Origin: Paenibacillus sp. NAIST15-1
GTDB taxonomy: Bacteria > Bacillota > Bacilli > Paenibacillales > Paenibacillaceae
Assembly: GCF_001894745.1 (NCBI RefSeq)
Contig: NZ_BBYF01000008.1
Location: 1-64,000 of the forward strand
DNA: 64,000 bases
Direction of reading: 5' to 3'
The notes below the pieces were generated by a model. It did no database searches, was not told the origin of the DNA, and saw only the letters and a program-made list of their open reading frames with translations. Positions 35,391-45,043 of the stretch are shown one piece after another. The translations under genes were made by a program, and so were the position numbers. Positions within the stretch are counted from its first letter, which is position 1, and each line of letters begins with the position of its first letter.

Positions 35391-37040
35391 ATGAATCGCA
35401 ATTTTCCGTTCTCGCACAAGCTTCTGCTCAAAAGTTTAAGCGCTGTTCTTGGTGCGGCAATTCTTACAGCAGCGCCACTCGGATCATCCTCTACAGCTTA
35501 TGCGGCAAGCAGCACGAATTCGTCTCAGGTACAAGCTTGGCAGACCAACAAGGCTTACTCTGCAGGCGATATTGTTTCCCATCAAGGCAAGATTTATGAA
35601 GCGAAGTGGTGGTCCTACAATAGTAGACCTGATGCAAAAGTAACGAACGAATGGGACACCTCATGGAAGTTATTGAATGACAACAACGAAGATACTACAC
35701 CTCCTACCGCTCCAACGAATCTCGTATCAACCGAGCAATCCTCCACCTTTATTACACTCACTTGGACAGCTTCAACCGACAATGTAGCCATTTCTCATTA
35801 TGATGTTCTCCGCAACGGTGCGAAAGCAGGCAGCACCATCGCCAAGAAATTCACAGACTATGAATTGGAAGCGGATACAGGATATCAATATGTCATTCGA
35901 GCGGTGGATACATCGGGCAACTATACTGACAGTTCAGCGATAAGCGCAACAACGAAGGGCGGTGGTGGCCCAGTCACTGACATTGGCGTAGGAGAGAGCC
36001 GTGTGCTGTCCGACGACCAGATTAGTCAGCTGTGGAATGGCATTAATCCTGCCTTCCTGCCGGATGCGGCTGCAGCGGAGGTACAAGCAGCGATTCCGAA
36101 GGCGGAATATGAGTCCACGTTCCCACTGCGCTACGGTACACCGGAATGGGATGCAAAAGCGAAGGGCAACTACTATTACAAGCCGAACCAGTCCGACTAT
36201 TATTCCTATGACAATCTCGTAGCAGCAGTACGCGAGATTGCGAATATTAAGTATAAGGAAGTCGTCCGCGAGGGCTATCCGAACGTGAAGCAAATTTACC
36301 GCCTGGACAAGCAGGCGAAGACCGAAACCTTGCTCTTCCAAGCGCCAGACTTCAATGATGCCAGTCATTCGAATTTGCCGAAGCTGACGCAGATCGTGGA
36401 TTTCGGCAGTTTCCTGGGTGAGGGGAGCAGTAATGACCGCAAGCGTGAGCTTGCTGGGTTCCTAGCGAACATCGCTCATGAGACAGGCGGCGGCTGGTCT
36501 ACGGCACCAGGTGGCGAGCTGCGCTGGGCGCTGTTTTTCAATGAAGAACTAGGCTTCGTCAATACGGACAAAATCGGCTATGTAGATGAGGACAACCTGT
36601 TCTGGAAGCCGGTACCGGGCAAGTCCTATCATGGGCGCGGTCCGATTCAGCTTAGCTGGAACTATAACTATGGCTTGATTAGCTCCATTGTATATCGCGA
36701 TCCTAGTGTACTGTTGAACGATCCAGACAAGATTACAGCAGATGGGAAGCTCGGATTCATTACAGGGCTGCTCTTCTGGTTGACCCCACAGGATCCGAAG
36801 CCTTCCAACCATGACATCATGACAGGGCAATGGACACCTACGGCAGATCAGTTGGCGAAGGGGCTCGTGCCGGGATTCGGAGCTACTATTATGGTAATCA
36901 ACGGCGGTCAAGAAGCGAATTTGCCGGAGACGGCCGATCCAGTGCGCCGCCGCGTTGCGCACTATCGTGATCTTACGACACGCATGGGTGCGAACATTGA
37001 TGGCGAGAAGCTGGATACTGCGGGAATGCAGCCATTTTAA
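35391..37040 (+). CDS. Secreted GH19 chitinase with CBM5/12 and fibronectin III domains
   Basis: 549 residues from the ATG at 35391, which follows AGGAGG; the longer frame is upstream non-coding sequence. Signal peptide to about residue 40 (cleavage after TAYA). About 45-95: chitin-binding CBM5/12 (AWQTNKAYSAGDIVSHQGKI, WDTSWKLL). About 105-195: fibronectin type III. From about 210: GH19 catalytic domain, with the catalytic Glu in ANIAHETGGGW and the substrate-groove motif YHGRGPIQLSWNYNYG. GH19 enzymes hydrolyse chitin with inversion and attack fungal walls. Monocistronic. Confidence 0.92.
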   Translation: MNRNFPFSHKLLLKSLSAVLGAAILTAAPLGSSSTAYAASSTNSSQVQAWQTNKAYSAGDIVSHQGKIYEAKWWSYNSRPDAKVTNEWDTSWKLLNDNNEDTTPPTAPTNLVSTEQSSTFITLTWTASTDNVAISHYDVLRNGAKAGSTIAKKFTDYELEADTGYQYVIRAVDTSGNYTDSSAISATTKGGGGPVTDIGVGESRVLSDDQISQLWNGINPAFLPDAAAAEVQAAIPKAEYESTFPLRYGTPEWDAKAKGNYYYKPNQSDYYSYDNLVAAVREIANIKYKEVVREGYPNVKQIYRLDKQAKTETLLFQAPDFNDASHSNLPKLTQIVDFGSFLGEGSSNDRKRELAGFLANIAHETGGGWSTAPGGELRWALFFNEELGFVNTDKIGYVDEDNLFWKPVPGKSYHGRGPIQLSWNYNYGLISSIVYRDPSVLLNDPDKITADGKLGFITGLLFWLTPQDPKPSNHDIMTGQWTPTADQLAKGLVPGFGATIMVINGGQEANLPETADPVRRRVAHYRDLTTRMGANIDGEKLDTAGMQPF

Positions 37041-37067
37041 TTTGGAAATAGCGAGCCACAATTTAAG

Positions 37068-37113
37068 AAGCTGTCTGACGGGTGGAGATTTCTACTTGTT
37101 GGGCAGCTTTTTG
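37068..37113 (+). terminator. Terminator of the chitinase gene
   Basis: AAGCTGTC pairs imperfectly with GGCAGCTT and is followed by TTTG. Confidence 0.55.
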
Positions 37114-37333
37114 TATGTTTTGCAGGTAATGAAATCCATGTGATGTAGAAATGACTTATAGCACGAGGGTATTACCAATTTATTCAAATGAAAACGTTCG
37201 ATTGTATGATATATTGTTGTTTGTATCTTCCTTATATAGCTAAATTATTGAAGAGTGTCGAAATGATGGGGAAACGTGACTGCATATAATGAATAGCTCG
37301 TTAAGAGAGAGAATGCAGGGGGAATGATATCAA

Positions 37334-38716
37334 ATGAAAATCCGATTAGTAGGGTTTCTATTATTTATCGCCATTATCGGGATTGTGATTGTTACGGCAC
37401 TAACGTGGAATGATAGCGTTACGGAAAAGGCGATTAGCAAGAAAGAAAAGCAGCTTCACGAACCTGCGGTTCTAACGAAGGAGCAGCAAAAAGCGATCAA
37501 AGACATCGAATTTCTGTATAACAAAATTGCGGACACACATCCTGCCACCGTAAATGGAATACCAGAGGAACTGAAGGCCCAATACGAACAAGTATTGAAG
37601 GAAATTAAAGAAAAGAAAGATCAGATATATCGCAAAGATATTTATTTCTGGGGACAATCCATTATCGCCCAACTGCATGATGCCAATTCAGGGTTTGTAA
37701 CCAATTTAAGCTTTCGAAAGCGCAACATTCCCATTCTATATAAATGGTATGAGAATGGGGTGTATATCTATCACAGTAATGAGGAAGATTTGAAGGTTGG
37801 AGATAAAATCATTTCTATTGGCGACAGAACAGTCGAAGAGTTGGCCCAAGAACTTAGCAAATATATCCCTAGTGATAATGAGATGTTTTTGCTCGCTTCG
37901 TTGGAGATATCACCCCTTTTGGCTGAAGAGGTGTATTTGGAGAAGTTAGGTTTGATTGAAAATAAAGATTATGTTGTCTATACCATCATGAGGGATGGGA
38001 AAAAGCTGCGGCGGCCGATTAGGTTGCAGGTGAAGCCTGTTTCAGTGGGATATCCTTCGAATTATTCTCAAAATATAGCTAAAGACAAAAACATAGCTCT
38101 ATTAAAAATGAATATGCTGAAGTCAGATGATGTGTATGATGCTGAATTAAAAAAGTTCTTCTCTTCTGTTAAGCACAATCAAATCGACAATGTCGTGCTA
38201 GACCTCCGTGATCATAAATTCGCTGGGAATCCGAATGCTATCGTGAAACTGCTCCAATATGTGAATGTGCAGCACTATCAATCCTTTGGGGTAACGCATA
38301 ATTCACAAGTGGCGAACAGTGGAGGGAACATGGAAGGAATGACAGAAATAATACGTTCAACACAGAATAATAATGTTCATAAAGAGCTTGTATTTAAAGG
38401 GAAACTGTATGTACTTACCTCCAAAAATACATATGGCGGAGCATCATTGATGGCGGCGATTTTGCAAGATAATAAGATTGGGCAGGTGATTGGCGAAACG
38501 CCTGGAGGAAATGCGAATGCATACATTGCTTCCGTAAAATTCGATCTGCCAAACAGTAAATTTTCCATGTATTTGTCAAGTAGACAACTCGAAAGACCGG
38601 ATGCTTCCAAAGGAGCAGCGCTTGTTCCTGATTATGTGGTGCCGTCAACCTACAACAAAACAAAACATGTGGATGAGCAGCTCGCCTTTGTCGAACAACT
38701 CGTGAACAAAAAATAA
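37334..38716 (+). CDS. S41-peptidase-like exported protein, possibly inactive
   Basis: 460 residues with an N-terminal membrane anchor or signal (VGFLLFIAIIGIVIVTALTW). A PDZ-like middle (DLKVGDKIISIGDRTVEELA) precedes a C-terminal S41/tail-protease core (NVVLDLRDHKF, LYVLTSKNTYGGASLMAAIL, GQVIGETPGGNANAY). In active relatives the serine nucleophile lies in a TxxSSA/TaSA segment. Here that segment reads NTYGGAS, with Gly at the expected serine positions, so activity is doubtful. Start: ATG after GGGGGAATGATATCAA. Stands alone. Confidence 0.78.
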   Translation: MKIRLVGFLLFIAIIGIVIVTALTWNDSVTEKAISKKEKQLHEPAVLTKEQQKAIKDIEFLYNKIADTHPATVNGIPEELKAQYEQVLKEIKEKKDQIYRKDIYFWGQSIIAQLHDANSGFVTNLSFRKRNIPILYKWYENGVYIYHSNEEDLKVGDKIISIGDRTVEELAQELSKYIPSDNEMFLLASLEISPLLAEEVYLEKLGLIENKDYVVYTIMRDGKKLRRPIRLQVKPVSVGYPSNYSQNIAKDKNIALLKMNMLKSDDVYDAELKKFFSSVKHNQIDNVVLDLRDHKFAGNPNAIVKLLQYVNVQHYQSFGVTHNSQVANSGGNMEGMTEIIRSTQNNNVHKELVFKGKLYVLTSKNTYGGASLMAAILQDNKIGQVIGETPGGNANAYIASVKFDLPNSKFSMYLSSRQLERPDASKGAALVPDYVVPSTYNKTKHVDEQLAFVEQLVNKK

Positions 38717-38732
38717 ATAGTGCGTACACTTG

Positions 38733-38764
38733 TCCCCAGCGCTTCCATGCGTCTGGGGATTTTC
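38733..38764 (+). terminator. Terminator of the S41-like gene
   Basis: TCCCCAG (38733-38739) pairs with CTGGGGA (38753-38759), followed by TTTTC. Confidence 0.75.
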
Positions 38765-38901
38765 ATTGCAATGGGCGAGAAAAGTGGAGTCTGAACAAAC
38801 GTGAATAGGTGATTCGAAGCTTCCGCCCATGGATCTTGTCAGGTACAATGAATGCAGCAGCACTTCACAACAATTACCATTCATAAAAGGGGAGACAAGG
38901 G

Positions 38902-39363
38902 ATGGTGTATATACGCCAAGCCGCAGTGCAGGATGTTCATATACTTAGTGAGCTTGCTTATGCATCCAAGGCGTACTGGGGTTATGATGAAGCATTTATG
39001 GAAGCTTGCCGGGAGGACTTGACGATTACTGAGGCGCATCTTACAGCCGCTCAATTATTTGTCGTCGAGAAGAATCAGCAGATTCAAGGATTTATTGCGC
39101 TCGAACAGGATATTTCACAGCAGGACAAGGGCCTAGTAACCTATTTGTTCATTCATCCGAATGCTATCGGACGAGGGTATGGACAAGCGTTATGGAACCG
39201 TATGATCGATGCTGCTAGGGATCAGGGAATACGCGCGGTACTCGTACATAGTGATCCGCATGCGGAACCTTTTTACATACGAATGGGGGCTAGAAGAATT
39301 GGTGAAATAGCCTCAACGGTATTCCCTGGCAGGGATCTCCCTGTACTAGAAATCATAGTCTAA
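38902..39363 (+). CDS. GNAT-family N-acetyltransferase
   Basis: 153 residues. Acetyl-CoA binding pattern: LVTYLFIHPNAIGRGYGQALWNRMIDAA (GRGYG loop) followed by VLVHSDPHAEPFYIRMGARRIG. Start: ATG after AAAGGGGAG. Substrate unknown; probably a separate unit from the ABC importer downstream. Confidence 0.87.
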   Translation: MVYIRQAAVQDVHILSELAYASKAYWGYDEAFMEACREDLTITEAHLTAAQLFVVEKNQQIQGFIALEQDISQQDKGLVTYLFIHPNAIGRGYGQALWNRMIDAARDQGIRAVLVHSDPHAEPFYIRMGARRIGEIASTVFPGRDLPVLEIIV

Positions 39364-39413
39364 GCTTCCATTTAGATGGATGCGGAGCAACGGGCGACAA
39401 ATCATGTGCACCA

Positions 39414-39476
39414 CAACAGTTGTATATAGAAGTAAAGACCAGTATATGGAACGCCTTAGGAACGATATCTACAATT
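39414..39476 (+). promoter_or_regulatory. Promoter/operator block, copy 1 (binding-protein gene)
   Basis: It contains GTAAAGACCAGTATATGG, then ten variable bases, then TATCTACAAT with TACAAT as the likely -10 (39470-39475). The same block occurs at 41325-41387 with identical spacing. The conserved upstream part is a likely binding site for the response regulator encoded downstream. Confidence 0.65.
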
Positions 39477-39515
39477 AGAAGTGGGTCTTCAATACACATA
39501 TTAGGAGGGTCAGAC

Positions 39516-41201
39516 GTGAAAAGAATGCGGAATATGTTATTATCGCTTACGCTTATCTTGAGTCTCGTCGCAACAGCTTGCACAAGCAATACAGCTGATA
39601 CATCACAGCCAACAACGGATAAACCAGCAGAAAACACAACCGCAGAGAAACCAGCTGAAACACCAGAAAATACAGTAATTGAAGTATCTACGGTTCGTGC
39701 GAAGGATCCGTATTTGAAATTTGATGCAGGTGAAACGTATGATAAGAATGCCGTATATGATGCTCTTGAAAAAGACATTGGCGTTAAAGTGACGAATAAG
39801 TGGGTTGTAGATGGAGGGAATACCGGTCCGCAGTTCCAAGAGAAGCTCAAGATGGCGATTGCGACTGACGACTTGCCTGACTTCTTTGTGGCTACACCAG
39901 CTCAACTGCAGCAGCTCATCGAGGCAGATATGATTCAAGACTTGACCGAAGTATATGACAAATATGCTACGGATGAAACGAAAGAGTTCTTAATGCGCGA
40001 TGGCGGTTTGCAGATGAAGTCTGGTACATTTGACGGTAAATTGATGGGAGTTCCAGAGTCGGGTACTGCGTTCACTCCTCAATTTGTATGGGTTCGTACG
40101 GACTGGCTGAAGAAGCTGAACCTGCCTGAGCCGAAAACGATGCAAGACCTGATTAAAATTATGGAAACGTTTGCAGCAAAAGATCCAGGGGGCACTGGAA
40201 AGTCCTATGGTCTGGCAGTGAATAAAGAATATTATGAACCTACAGGTGCACTTGGTCTCGTAGGCTTCCTGAATGGATATCACGCTTACATGAAGCAATG
40301 GATTGATGATGGCAAGGGTGGATTGATGTACAGTGATATCCAGCCAGAGATGAAGGAAGCTCTCCGTTCCCTGCAAGATATGTTCAAGAAGGGGCTAATT
40401 GATCCAGAATTTGCAGTTAAGGACATGATGAAGGAATCCGAATTGATCTTCAATAACCAAATTGGCGTACTCTATGGTGCGGAATGGACTCCGGCTCATT
40501 TAGCTCAAGGTGCAGTCAAGGACGGCAAGGTTATTCAAGAATGGAAACCATTCCGCCTTCTTTCCATTGATGGTACGGAAGCGTCCACGCAAACCGAACT
40601 GGGTACCGAAAAATATAATGTTGTCTCCAAGAAAGCGAAACATCCAGAGGCAATGATTAAATTGTTGAACAATTGGATCGTGGTTGACAACCATCCAACA
40701 GAGGAACAGAAGGTATACGAGTATGGTAAGAGCAGGAAAGAGAGCGGCAATAACTACTGGCAATTGAGCCCGGTTATGGCGTTCAACCAAGGGAACAACA
40801 ATGGCGAAATATTGCCAAAGGCAATCGAAACGAAGGATGAAAGCTTGCTGCAAACGAAAGACCAAAGAAGGCGCTATGAACGTGCTATGAAGTATTTGAA
40901 CGGTGAAGATATTTCGATGTGGTGGGAAATGTTGATTTCCGGTCCAGGCGGAGCGGTATCTAACACTCCATACTTGAAAGAGCACAACCTGTTCCATCGC
41001 AACAAATTCTATGGCGCTCCAACGCCTACGATGGTCGAAAAGCAAGAGCTGCTCTTGCGCAAGCGTGACGAAATCTTCGTAAAGATCATCATGAACCAAG
41101 CGCCGATCGATGAATTCGACAAATTTGTGGAAGACTGGAAGAAGCTTGGCGGCGATGACATGACGAAGGAAGTAAACGAATGGTACGCAGCAAATAAATG
41201 A
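39516..41201 (+). CDS. ABC importer substrate-binding lipoprotein (LplA-like, family 1)
   Basis: 561 residues from a GTG at 39516, placed by AGGAGG seven bases upstream; the earlier ATG at 39420 lies inside the promoter block. Lipoprotein signal MLLSLTLILSLVATAC. A Thr/Glu/Pro-rich spacer (residues about 25-50) precedes the binding fold. ATDDLPDFFVATPAQLQQLIEADMI-type strands and a C-terminal WYAANK agree with large LplA/YtcQ-type proteins that bind oligosaccharides or peptides for YesMN-controlled importers. Followed by a terminator, then a second promoter. Confidence 0.9.
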   Translation: MKRMRNMLLSLTLILSLVATACTSNTADTSQPTTDKPAENTTAEKPAETPENTVIEVSTVRAKDPYLKFDAGETYDKNAVYDALEKDIGVKVTNKWVVDGGNTGPQFQEKLKMAIATDDLPDFFVATPAQLQQLIEADMIQDLTEVYDKYATDETKEFLMRDGGLQMKSGTFDGKLMGVPESGTAFTPQFVWVRTDWLKKLNLPEPKTMQDLIKIMETFAAKDPGGTGKSYGLAVNKEYYEPTGALGLVGFLNGYHAYMKQWIDDGKGGLMYSDIQPEMKEALRSLQDMFKKGLIDPEFAVKDMMKESELIFNNQIGVLYGAEWTPAHLAQGAVKDGKVIQEWKPFRLLSIDGTEASTQTELGTEKYNVVSKKAKHPEAMIKLLNNWIVVDNHPTEEQKVYEYGKSRKESGNNYWQLSPVMAFNQGNNNGEILPKAIETKDESLLQTKDQRRRYERAMKYLNGEDISMWWEMLISGPGGAVSNTPYLKEHNLFHRNKFYGAPTPTMVEKQELLLRKRDEIFVKIIMNQAPIDEFDKFVEDWKKLGGDDMTKEVNEWYAANK

Positions 41202-41210
41202 TTTCACGGG

Positions 41211-41240
41211 GAGAGCGGATATGTTCCGCTCTCTTTTTTT
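41211..41240 (+). terminator. Terminator between binding-protein and permease genes
   Basis: GAGAGCGGA (41211-41219) pairs with TCCGCTCTC (41225-41233), followed by seven T. The binding protein is thus made mostly from its own transcript. Confidence 0.85.
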
Positions 41241-41324
41241 ACTGTGTCAGTCACTGTGAATAATTGCAAATGCGCTCATCGGACATGATTCTATTGGATT
41301 AAGGCCCAAGAGCATGAGGAATCG

Positions 41325-41387
41325 CAACAGCTGTATATAGAAGTAAAGACCAGTATATGGAATGGGATTTGAATGGTATCTACAATA
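41325..41387 (+). promoter_or_regulatory. Promoter/operator block, copy 2 (permease genes)
   Basis: Same order as copy 1: CAACAG, TGTATATAGAA, GTAAAGACCAGTATATGG, ten unrelated bases, TATCTACAAT (-10 TACAAT at 41381-41386). The 29-base distance from GACC to TACAAT is identical in both copies, whereas the ten bases between differ. This points to selected protein-binding rather than recent duplication only. Confidence 0.65.
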
Positions 41388-41457
41388 AAGGTAGTTCTTC
41401 ATTCATATATAGGGCATGCCCTTCTTTTTACATTTTACTACAAGTAGGTGGAGCAGA

Positions 41458-42363
41458 ATGAATCGATTATCTCGGATGTGGAAGCGTGAATGGCCGCTGC
41501 ACTTGATGCTCATTCCCGCACTAATTTTCATTATTGTATTCAGCTATATTCCGATGGTAGGCATTATGATGGCATTCCAGAAATATATCCCGTCGAAGGG
41601 ATTGCTGGGATCGCCATTCGTGGGATGGAAGAACTTTAAGTTCCTGATGGATTACCCGGATATCGGCCGCATCTTTTTCAATACCATTTACATCGCGGTC
41701 ATGAAGATTCTTGCTGGATTGTTTGTTCCCATAACGATCGCAATTCTCTTAAACGAATTACGCAAGGAATGGGTGAAGCGAACGTTTCAGACTTTGGTTT
41801 ATTTGCCGCATTTCTTATCTTGGGTCCTGCTCAGTGGTATCGTTATCGACGTACTCTCTCCTTCTACAGGAATTGTGAATCATTTACTCAGTCTGTTCGG
41901 AGTGAAGCCGATCTTCTTCCTTGGTGAAAGCAGCTGGTTCCCTTATGTGATGGTCGTTACGGACGTATGGAAGGAATTCGGCTTCGGTACAATCATTTAT
42001 TTGGCGGCGCTTACAGGCATTAATCCTGTGCTGTATGAAGCTGCGGAAATTGACGGAGCTGGGCGCTGGAAGCAGACCTTGAATGTAACCTTGCCGGGCA
42101 TGCTGCCGATTATCGTACTCATGCTTACGCTTAGCATCGGGAACGTGCTGAATGCCGGATTCGATCAAATATTCAACCTGTACAGCCCGCAGGTATACGA
42201 GAGCGGAGATATTATTGATACATTCGTATATCGAATGGGAGTCGTGGAATCACAGTATGGGTTTGCAACAGCTGTTGGACTGCTAAAGTCGGCTGTTTCT
42301 TTCATACTAATATCCGTATCGTATGTCATGGCCTATCGCTTCGCCAATTACCGCATATTCTAG
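41458..42363 (+). CDS. ABC importer permease (LplB-like)
   Basis: 301 residues from ATG at 41458 (GTAGGTGGAG upstream), six helices. The N-terminal MLIPALIFIIVFSYIPMVGI and the EAA loop YEAAEIDGAGRWKQTLNVTLPG identify a MalF-type sugar permease of the LplB group. It forms the channel with the next gene product. No ATPase is encoded here, so a shared MsmX-type ATPase must energise the importer, as is usual for this group. Confidence 0.92.
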   Translation: MNRLSRMWKREWPLHLMLIPALIFIIVFSYIPMVGIMMAFQKYIPSKGLLGSPFVGWKNFKFLMDYPDIGRIFFNTIYIAVMKILAGLFVPITIAILLNELRKEWVKRTFQTLVYLPHFLSWVLLSGIVIDVLSPSTGIVNHLLSLFGVKPIFFLGESSWFPYVMVVTDVWKEFGFGTIIYLAALTGINPVLYEAAEIDGAGRWKQTLNVTLPGMLPIIVLMLTLSIGNVLNAGFDQIFNLYSPQVYESGDIIDTFVYRMGVVESQYGFATAVGLLKSAVSFILISVSYVMAYRFANYRIF

Positions 42364-42382
42364 TCAAGGAGGACGAAACGTT

Positions 42383-43261
42383 ATGAAAAAGTCGTTAGGC
42401 CGACGTATCTTCTTAGGTTGCAACTTTGTATTTCTAGCTTTTATCTCGATATTATGTCTATTACCGCTTGTTCATATATTAGCCGTGTCCTTCAGTTCAG
42501 GGTCAGCGGCATCCGCAGGCAGGGTCATACTGTGGCCGGTTGAATTCACGACAGCAGCGTACCAGAACGTATTCGGCAAGCCGGAATACTTGCGCGCGTT
42601 CGGGATCACAGTTGAGCGTGCCATATTGGGCACGGCCTTCAGCATGTTCTTGACGATCATGACCGCATATCCATTGTCGAAGGATACATCACAGTTCCGT
42701 TTGCGAACCGTGTATGTATGGATATTTGTATTCACAATATTGTTCAACGGCGGCTTGATTCCATGGTATATGACCGTTAAAGCGGTCGGTATTATAGATA
42801 CGATATGGGCTTTAATACTACCGAATGCTGTTCAAGTATTCAACATTATTCTCCTGCTTAACTTCTATCGCAACTTGCCGAAGGAGCTGGAGGAATCTTC
42901 GAAGATTGACGGAGCGGGACATTTCACAACCTTGTGGAAAATATATGCACCCTTATCCATTCCGGCACTGGCAACGACTGGACTCTTTACGGTTGTCTGG
43001 CACTGGAACAGCTGGTTCGATGGTATGCTGTTAATGAACCATCCTGATAAATATCCGCTGCAAACCTTCCTGCAGTCGATAATAATAAAGCTGGATCTGC
43101 GCTACCTCAAGCCTGAGGAAATTCAGCTGATGCAGAAGCTGTCCGACCGTACAAGTAAGGCTGCACAGATCTTCGTTGCTGCATTCCCAATATTAATTAT
43201 ATATCCATTCTTACAGCGATTCTTCATTAAAGGAATTGTGATGGGAAGTGTCAAAGAATAA
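42383..43261 (+). CDS. ABC importer permease (YtcP-like, MalG type)
   Basis: 292 residues from ATG at 42383 (AAGGAGG upstream). Six helices, PLVHILAVSFSSGSAASAGRV near the N-terminus and the EAA loop LEESSKIDGAGHFTTLWKIYAPLS. Typical ending FIKGIVMGSVKE. Second half of the transmembrane channel. Confidence 0.92.
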   Translation: MKKSLGRRIFLGCNFVFLAFISILCLLPLVHILAVSFSSGSAASAGRVILWPVEFTTAAYQNVFGKPEYLRAFGITVERAILGTAFSMFLTIMTAYPLSKDTSQFRLRTVYVWIFVFTILFNGGLIPWYMTVKAVGIIDTIWALILPNAVQVFNIILLLNFYRNLPKELEESSKIDGAGHFTTLWKIYAPLSIPALATTGLFTVVWHWNSWFDGMLLMNHPDKYPLQTFLQSIIIKLDLRYLKPEEIQLMQKLSDRTSKAAQIFVAAFPILIIYPFLQRFFIKGIVMGSVKE

Positions 43262-43298
43262 TAGTAGCTGAAACCTCCAAATGTAGGGAGAAAATACG

Positions 43299-45029
43299 AT
43301 GAAACTATTATTCCGCATAAAAGATTCTTCCATCTTCATGAAGATTATGGCTGTATTTCTAATCGTATTGCTCCCCCTCATGATGATTACGTTATTCATC
43401 AATGAGCGGGGAGCTAATAGCATTCAGCGGGAAGTATCACGTTCTACCTTAAATACGACAAGCTTCTACCTGGACTCGCTCGATAAGGAAGTTGAACGAA
43501 TTAACCGTTACTTGCCGAACTATGTAACGGACAACGATTTGCTGGAGCTGGCGGCACTAGGGACAGACTTGACCGCCTACGAGCGGGCCAACAACATTAC
43601 GCTAATTCAGAAGCGATTGGAGCTCATGAAGAATTCGAGTCCGTTTATTAACGAAGCCAGGGCATACGTACCGAAAATTGATCGTACGCTGCTCAGTCAG
43701 CAATATGACACGACGCTCAATCGAGAGGAATTTGATGCCATGCAGCATGAGAGTCCTTTCTATAGCAAGCCATTCATATACTGGAACAATCGACTGTTTA
43801 TTACCCTACAATACCCGACGACTACTTTCAAGGACCCAATCTATTTGGTTGGTGCAGAGTTGTCCGTTAGAAAGATCAAGGAAGCGCTTGATCAGATTGC
43901 AGGTTCTCTGAATGGAGAGACGATGCTGCTGAATGTGGAGCACGGATGGGATATTCGCAGCAATGAGCAGTCTACACTGTATGAATCGATGAAGGCATTT
44001 ATTCAGCAGAAATGGAAAGAAGAAAAGCAAGAAGGCTACGATATCGTAGAGTATAACGGAGAGCGATATTTGACTGTTTACAAGTATTCTGCCGTTTGGA
44101 GTTCTTACTCTGTAACCTGCATACCGGAATCAACCGTTCTGGGGCCGATTCAGAAGTATCGGCAATGGTTCTGGTGGGCATGTGGATTGGCTGTTGTGGC
44201 AGCGCTGTTTTTCTCTTACTCCTTGATGAAGCTCATGTATCGACCACTCATGAAGCTCATTCATGCGTTCAGGCGGGTGAAGCAGCTTAACTTGACGCCT
44301 GTTCCGATTGATCGAGGTCATGATGAGTTCGGATATTTGTATCAGGCGTTCAATGATACCGTGCACTCGTTGAAAACACTCATTGAACAGAACTACGAGC
44401 AGCAAATTCGAAGCCAGCGCTCGGAACTGAAGCGGCTTCAATCGCAAATCAATCCCCATTTCTTGTACAATTGCTTCTTTGTACTGTGCCGGCTTATTAA
44501 GTCGGAGGACAAAGAGAAGGCCTACCAATTCTGCTTGTATATCGGCGAGTATTTTCATTTCATTACCCGGAACGATGAAGATGAAATTCCGCTAGAGATG
44601 GAAGTGAAGCATTCCTCGACCTATGTAGAGATGCAATCAATCTGCTATGGGGATCGGATTCAAGTGTTCCTCGACATCGAGAGCCAGCCAATACGTGTAC
44701 CGCGTCTTGTGCTGCAGCCGATCATTGAGAATGCCTATAAGTATGCATTCGGCAATATGCGTGGAGCAGGAGAGTTGTGGGTTCACAGCGAACAGGTTGA
44801 AGATGGAGTTGTGATCAGTGTCGAAGATAATGGAGATGACTTGGACGACGAGAAGCTGAATGAGCTTTGCAATCGCCTTGCCAATTGTACCAATCACATC
44901 GATGAGACGACAGGGCTTATTAATGTACACAGACGGATACAGCTTCGCTACGGAGATTCATATGGATTGAAATTGTCGCGTTCTGAACTTGGCGGACTGA
45001 AGGTACGTATACATCTGGGGCTTGAATAA
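43299..45029 (+). CDS. Sensor histidine kinase, YesM type
   Basis: 576 residues. Helix at about 12-30 (FMKIMAVFLIVLLPLMMITLF), extracellular sensor to about 285, second helix (WWACGLAVVAALFFSYSL), HAMP, then the phospho-accepting His in LQSQINPHFLYNCFF (about residue 387). ATP-binding boxes IIENAYKYAFG and VEDNGDD. The G2 box and the final part of the ATPase domain appear reduced. Gene lies 37 bases after the permease, so importer and sensor are likely cotranscribed. Confidence 0.92.
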   Translation: MKLLFRIKDSSIFMKIMAVFLIVLLPLMMITLFINERGANSIQREVSRSTLNTTSFYLDSLDKEVERINRYLPNYVTDNDLLELAALGTDLTAYERANNITLIQKRLELMKNSSPFINEARAYVPKIDRTLLSQQYDTTLNREEFDAMQHESPFYSKPFIYWNNRLFITLQYPTTTFKDPIYLVGAELSVRKIKEALDQIAGSLNGETMLLNVEHGWDIRSNEQSTLYESMKAFIQQKWKEEKQEGYDIVEYNGERYLTVYKYSAVWSSYSVTCIPESTVLGPIQKYRQWFWWACGLAVVAALFFSYSLMKLMYRPLMKLIHAFRRVKQLNLTPVPIDRGHDEFGYLYQAFNDTVHSLKTLIEQNYEQQIRSQRSELKRLQSQINPHFLYNCFFVLCRLIKSEDKEKAYQFCLYIGEYFHFITRNDEDEIPLEMEVKHSSTYVEMQSICYGDRIQVFLDIESQPIRVPRLVLQPIIENAYKYAFGNMRGAGELWVHSEQVEDGVVISVEDNGDDLDDEKLNELCNRLANCTNHIDETTGLINVHRRIQLRYGDSYGLKLSRSELGGLKVRIHLGLE

Positions 45030-45043
45030 AGGAGGAGATCGGC

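Noticed and set aside
40500..41207. 235-codon minus-strand frame within the binding-protein gene
   Set aside because: Shadow of a clear lipoprotein gene, with no supporting start or promoter.
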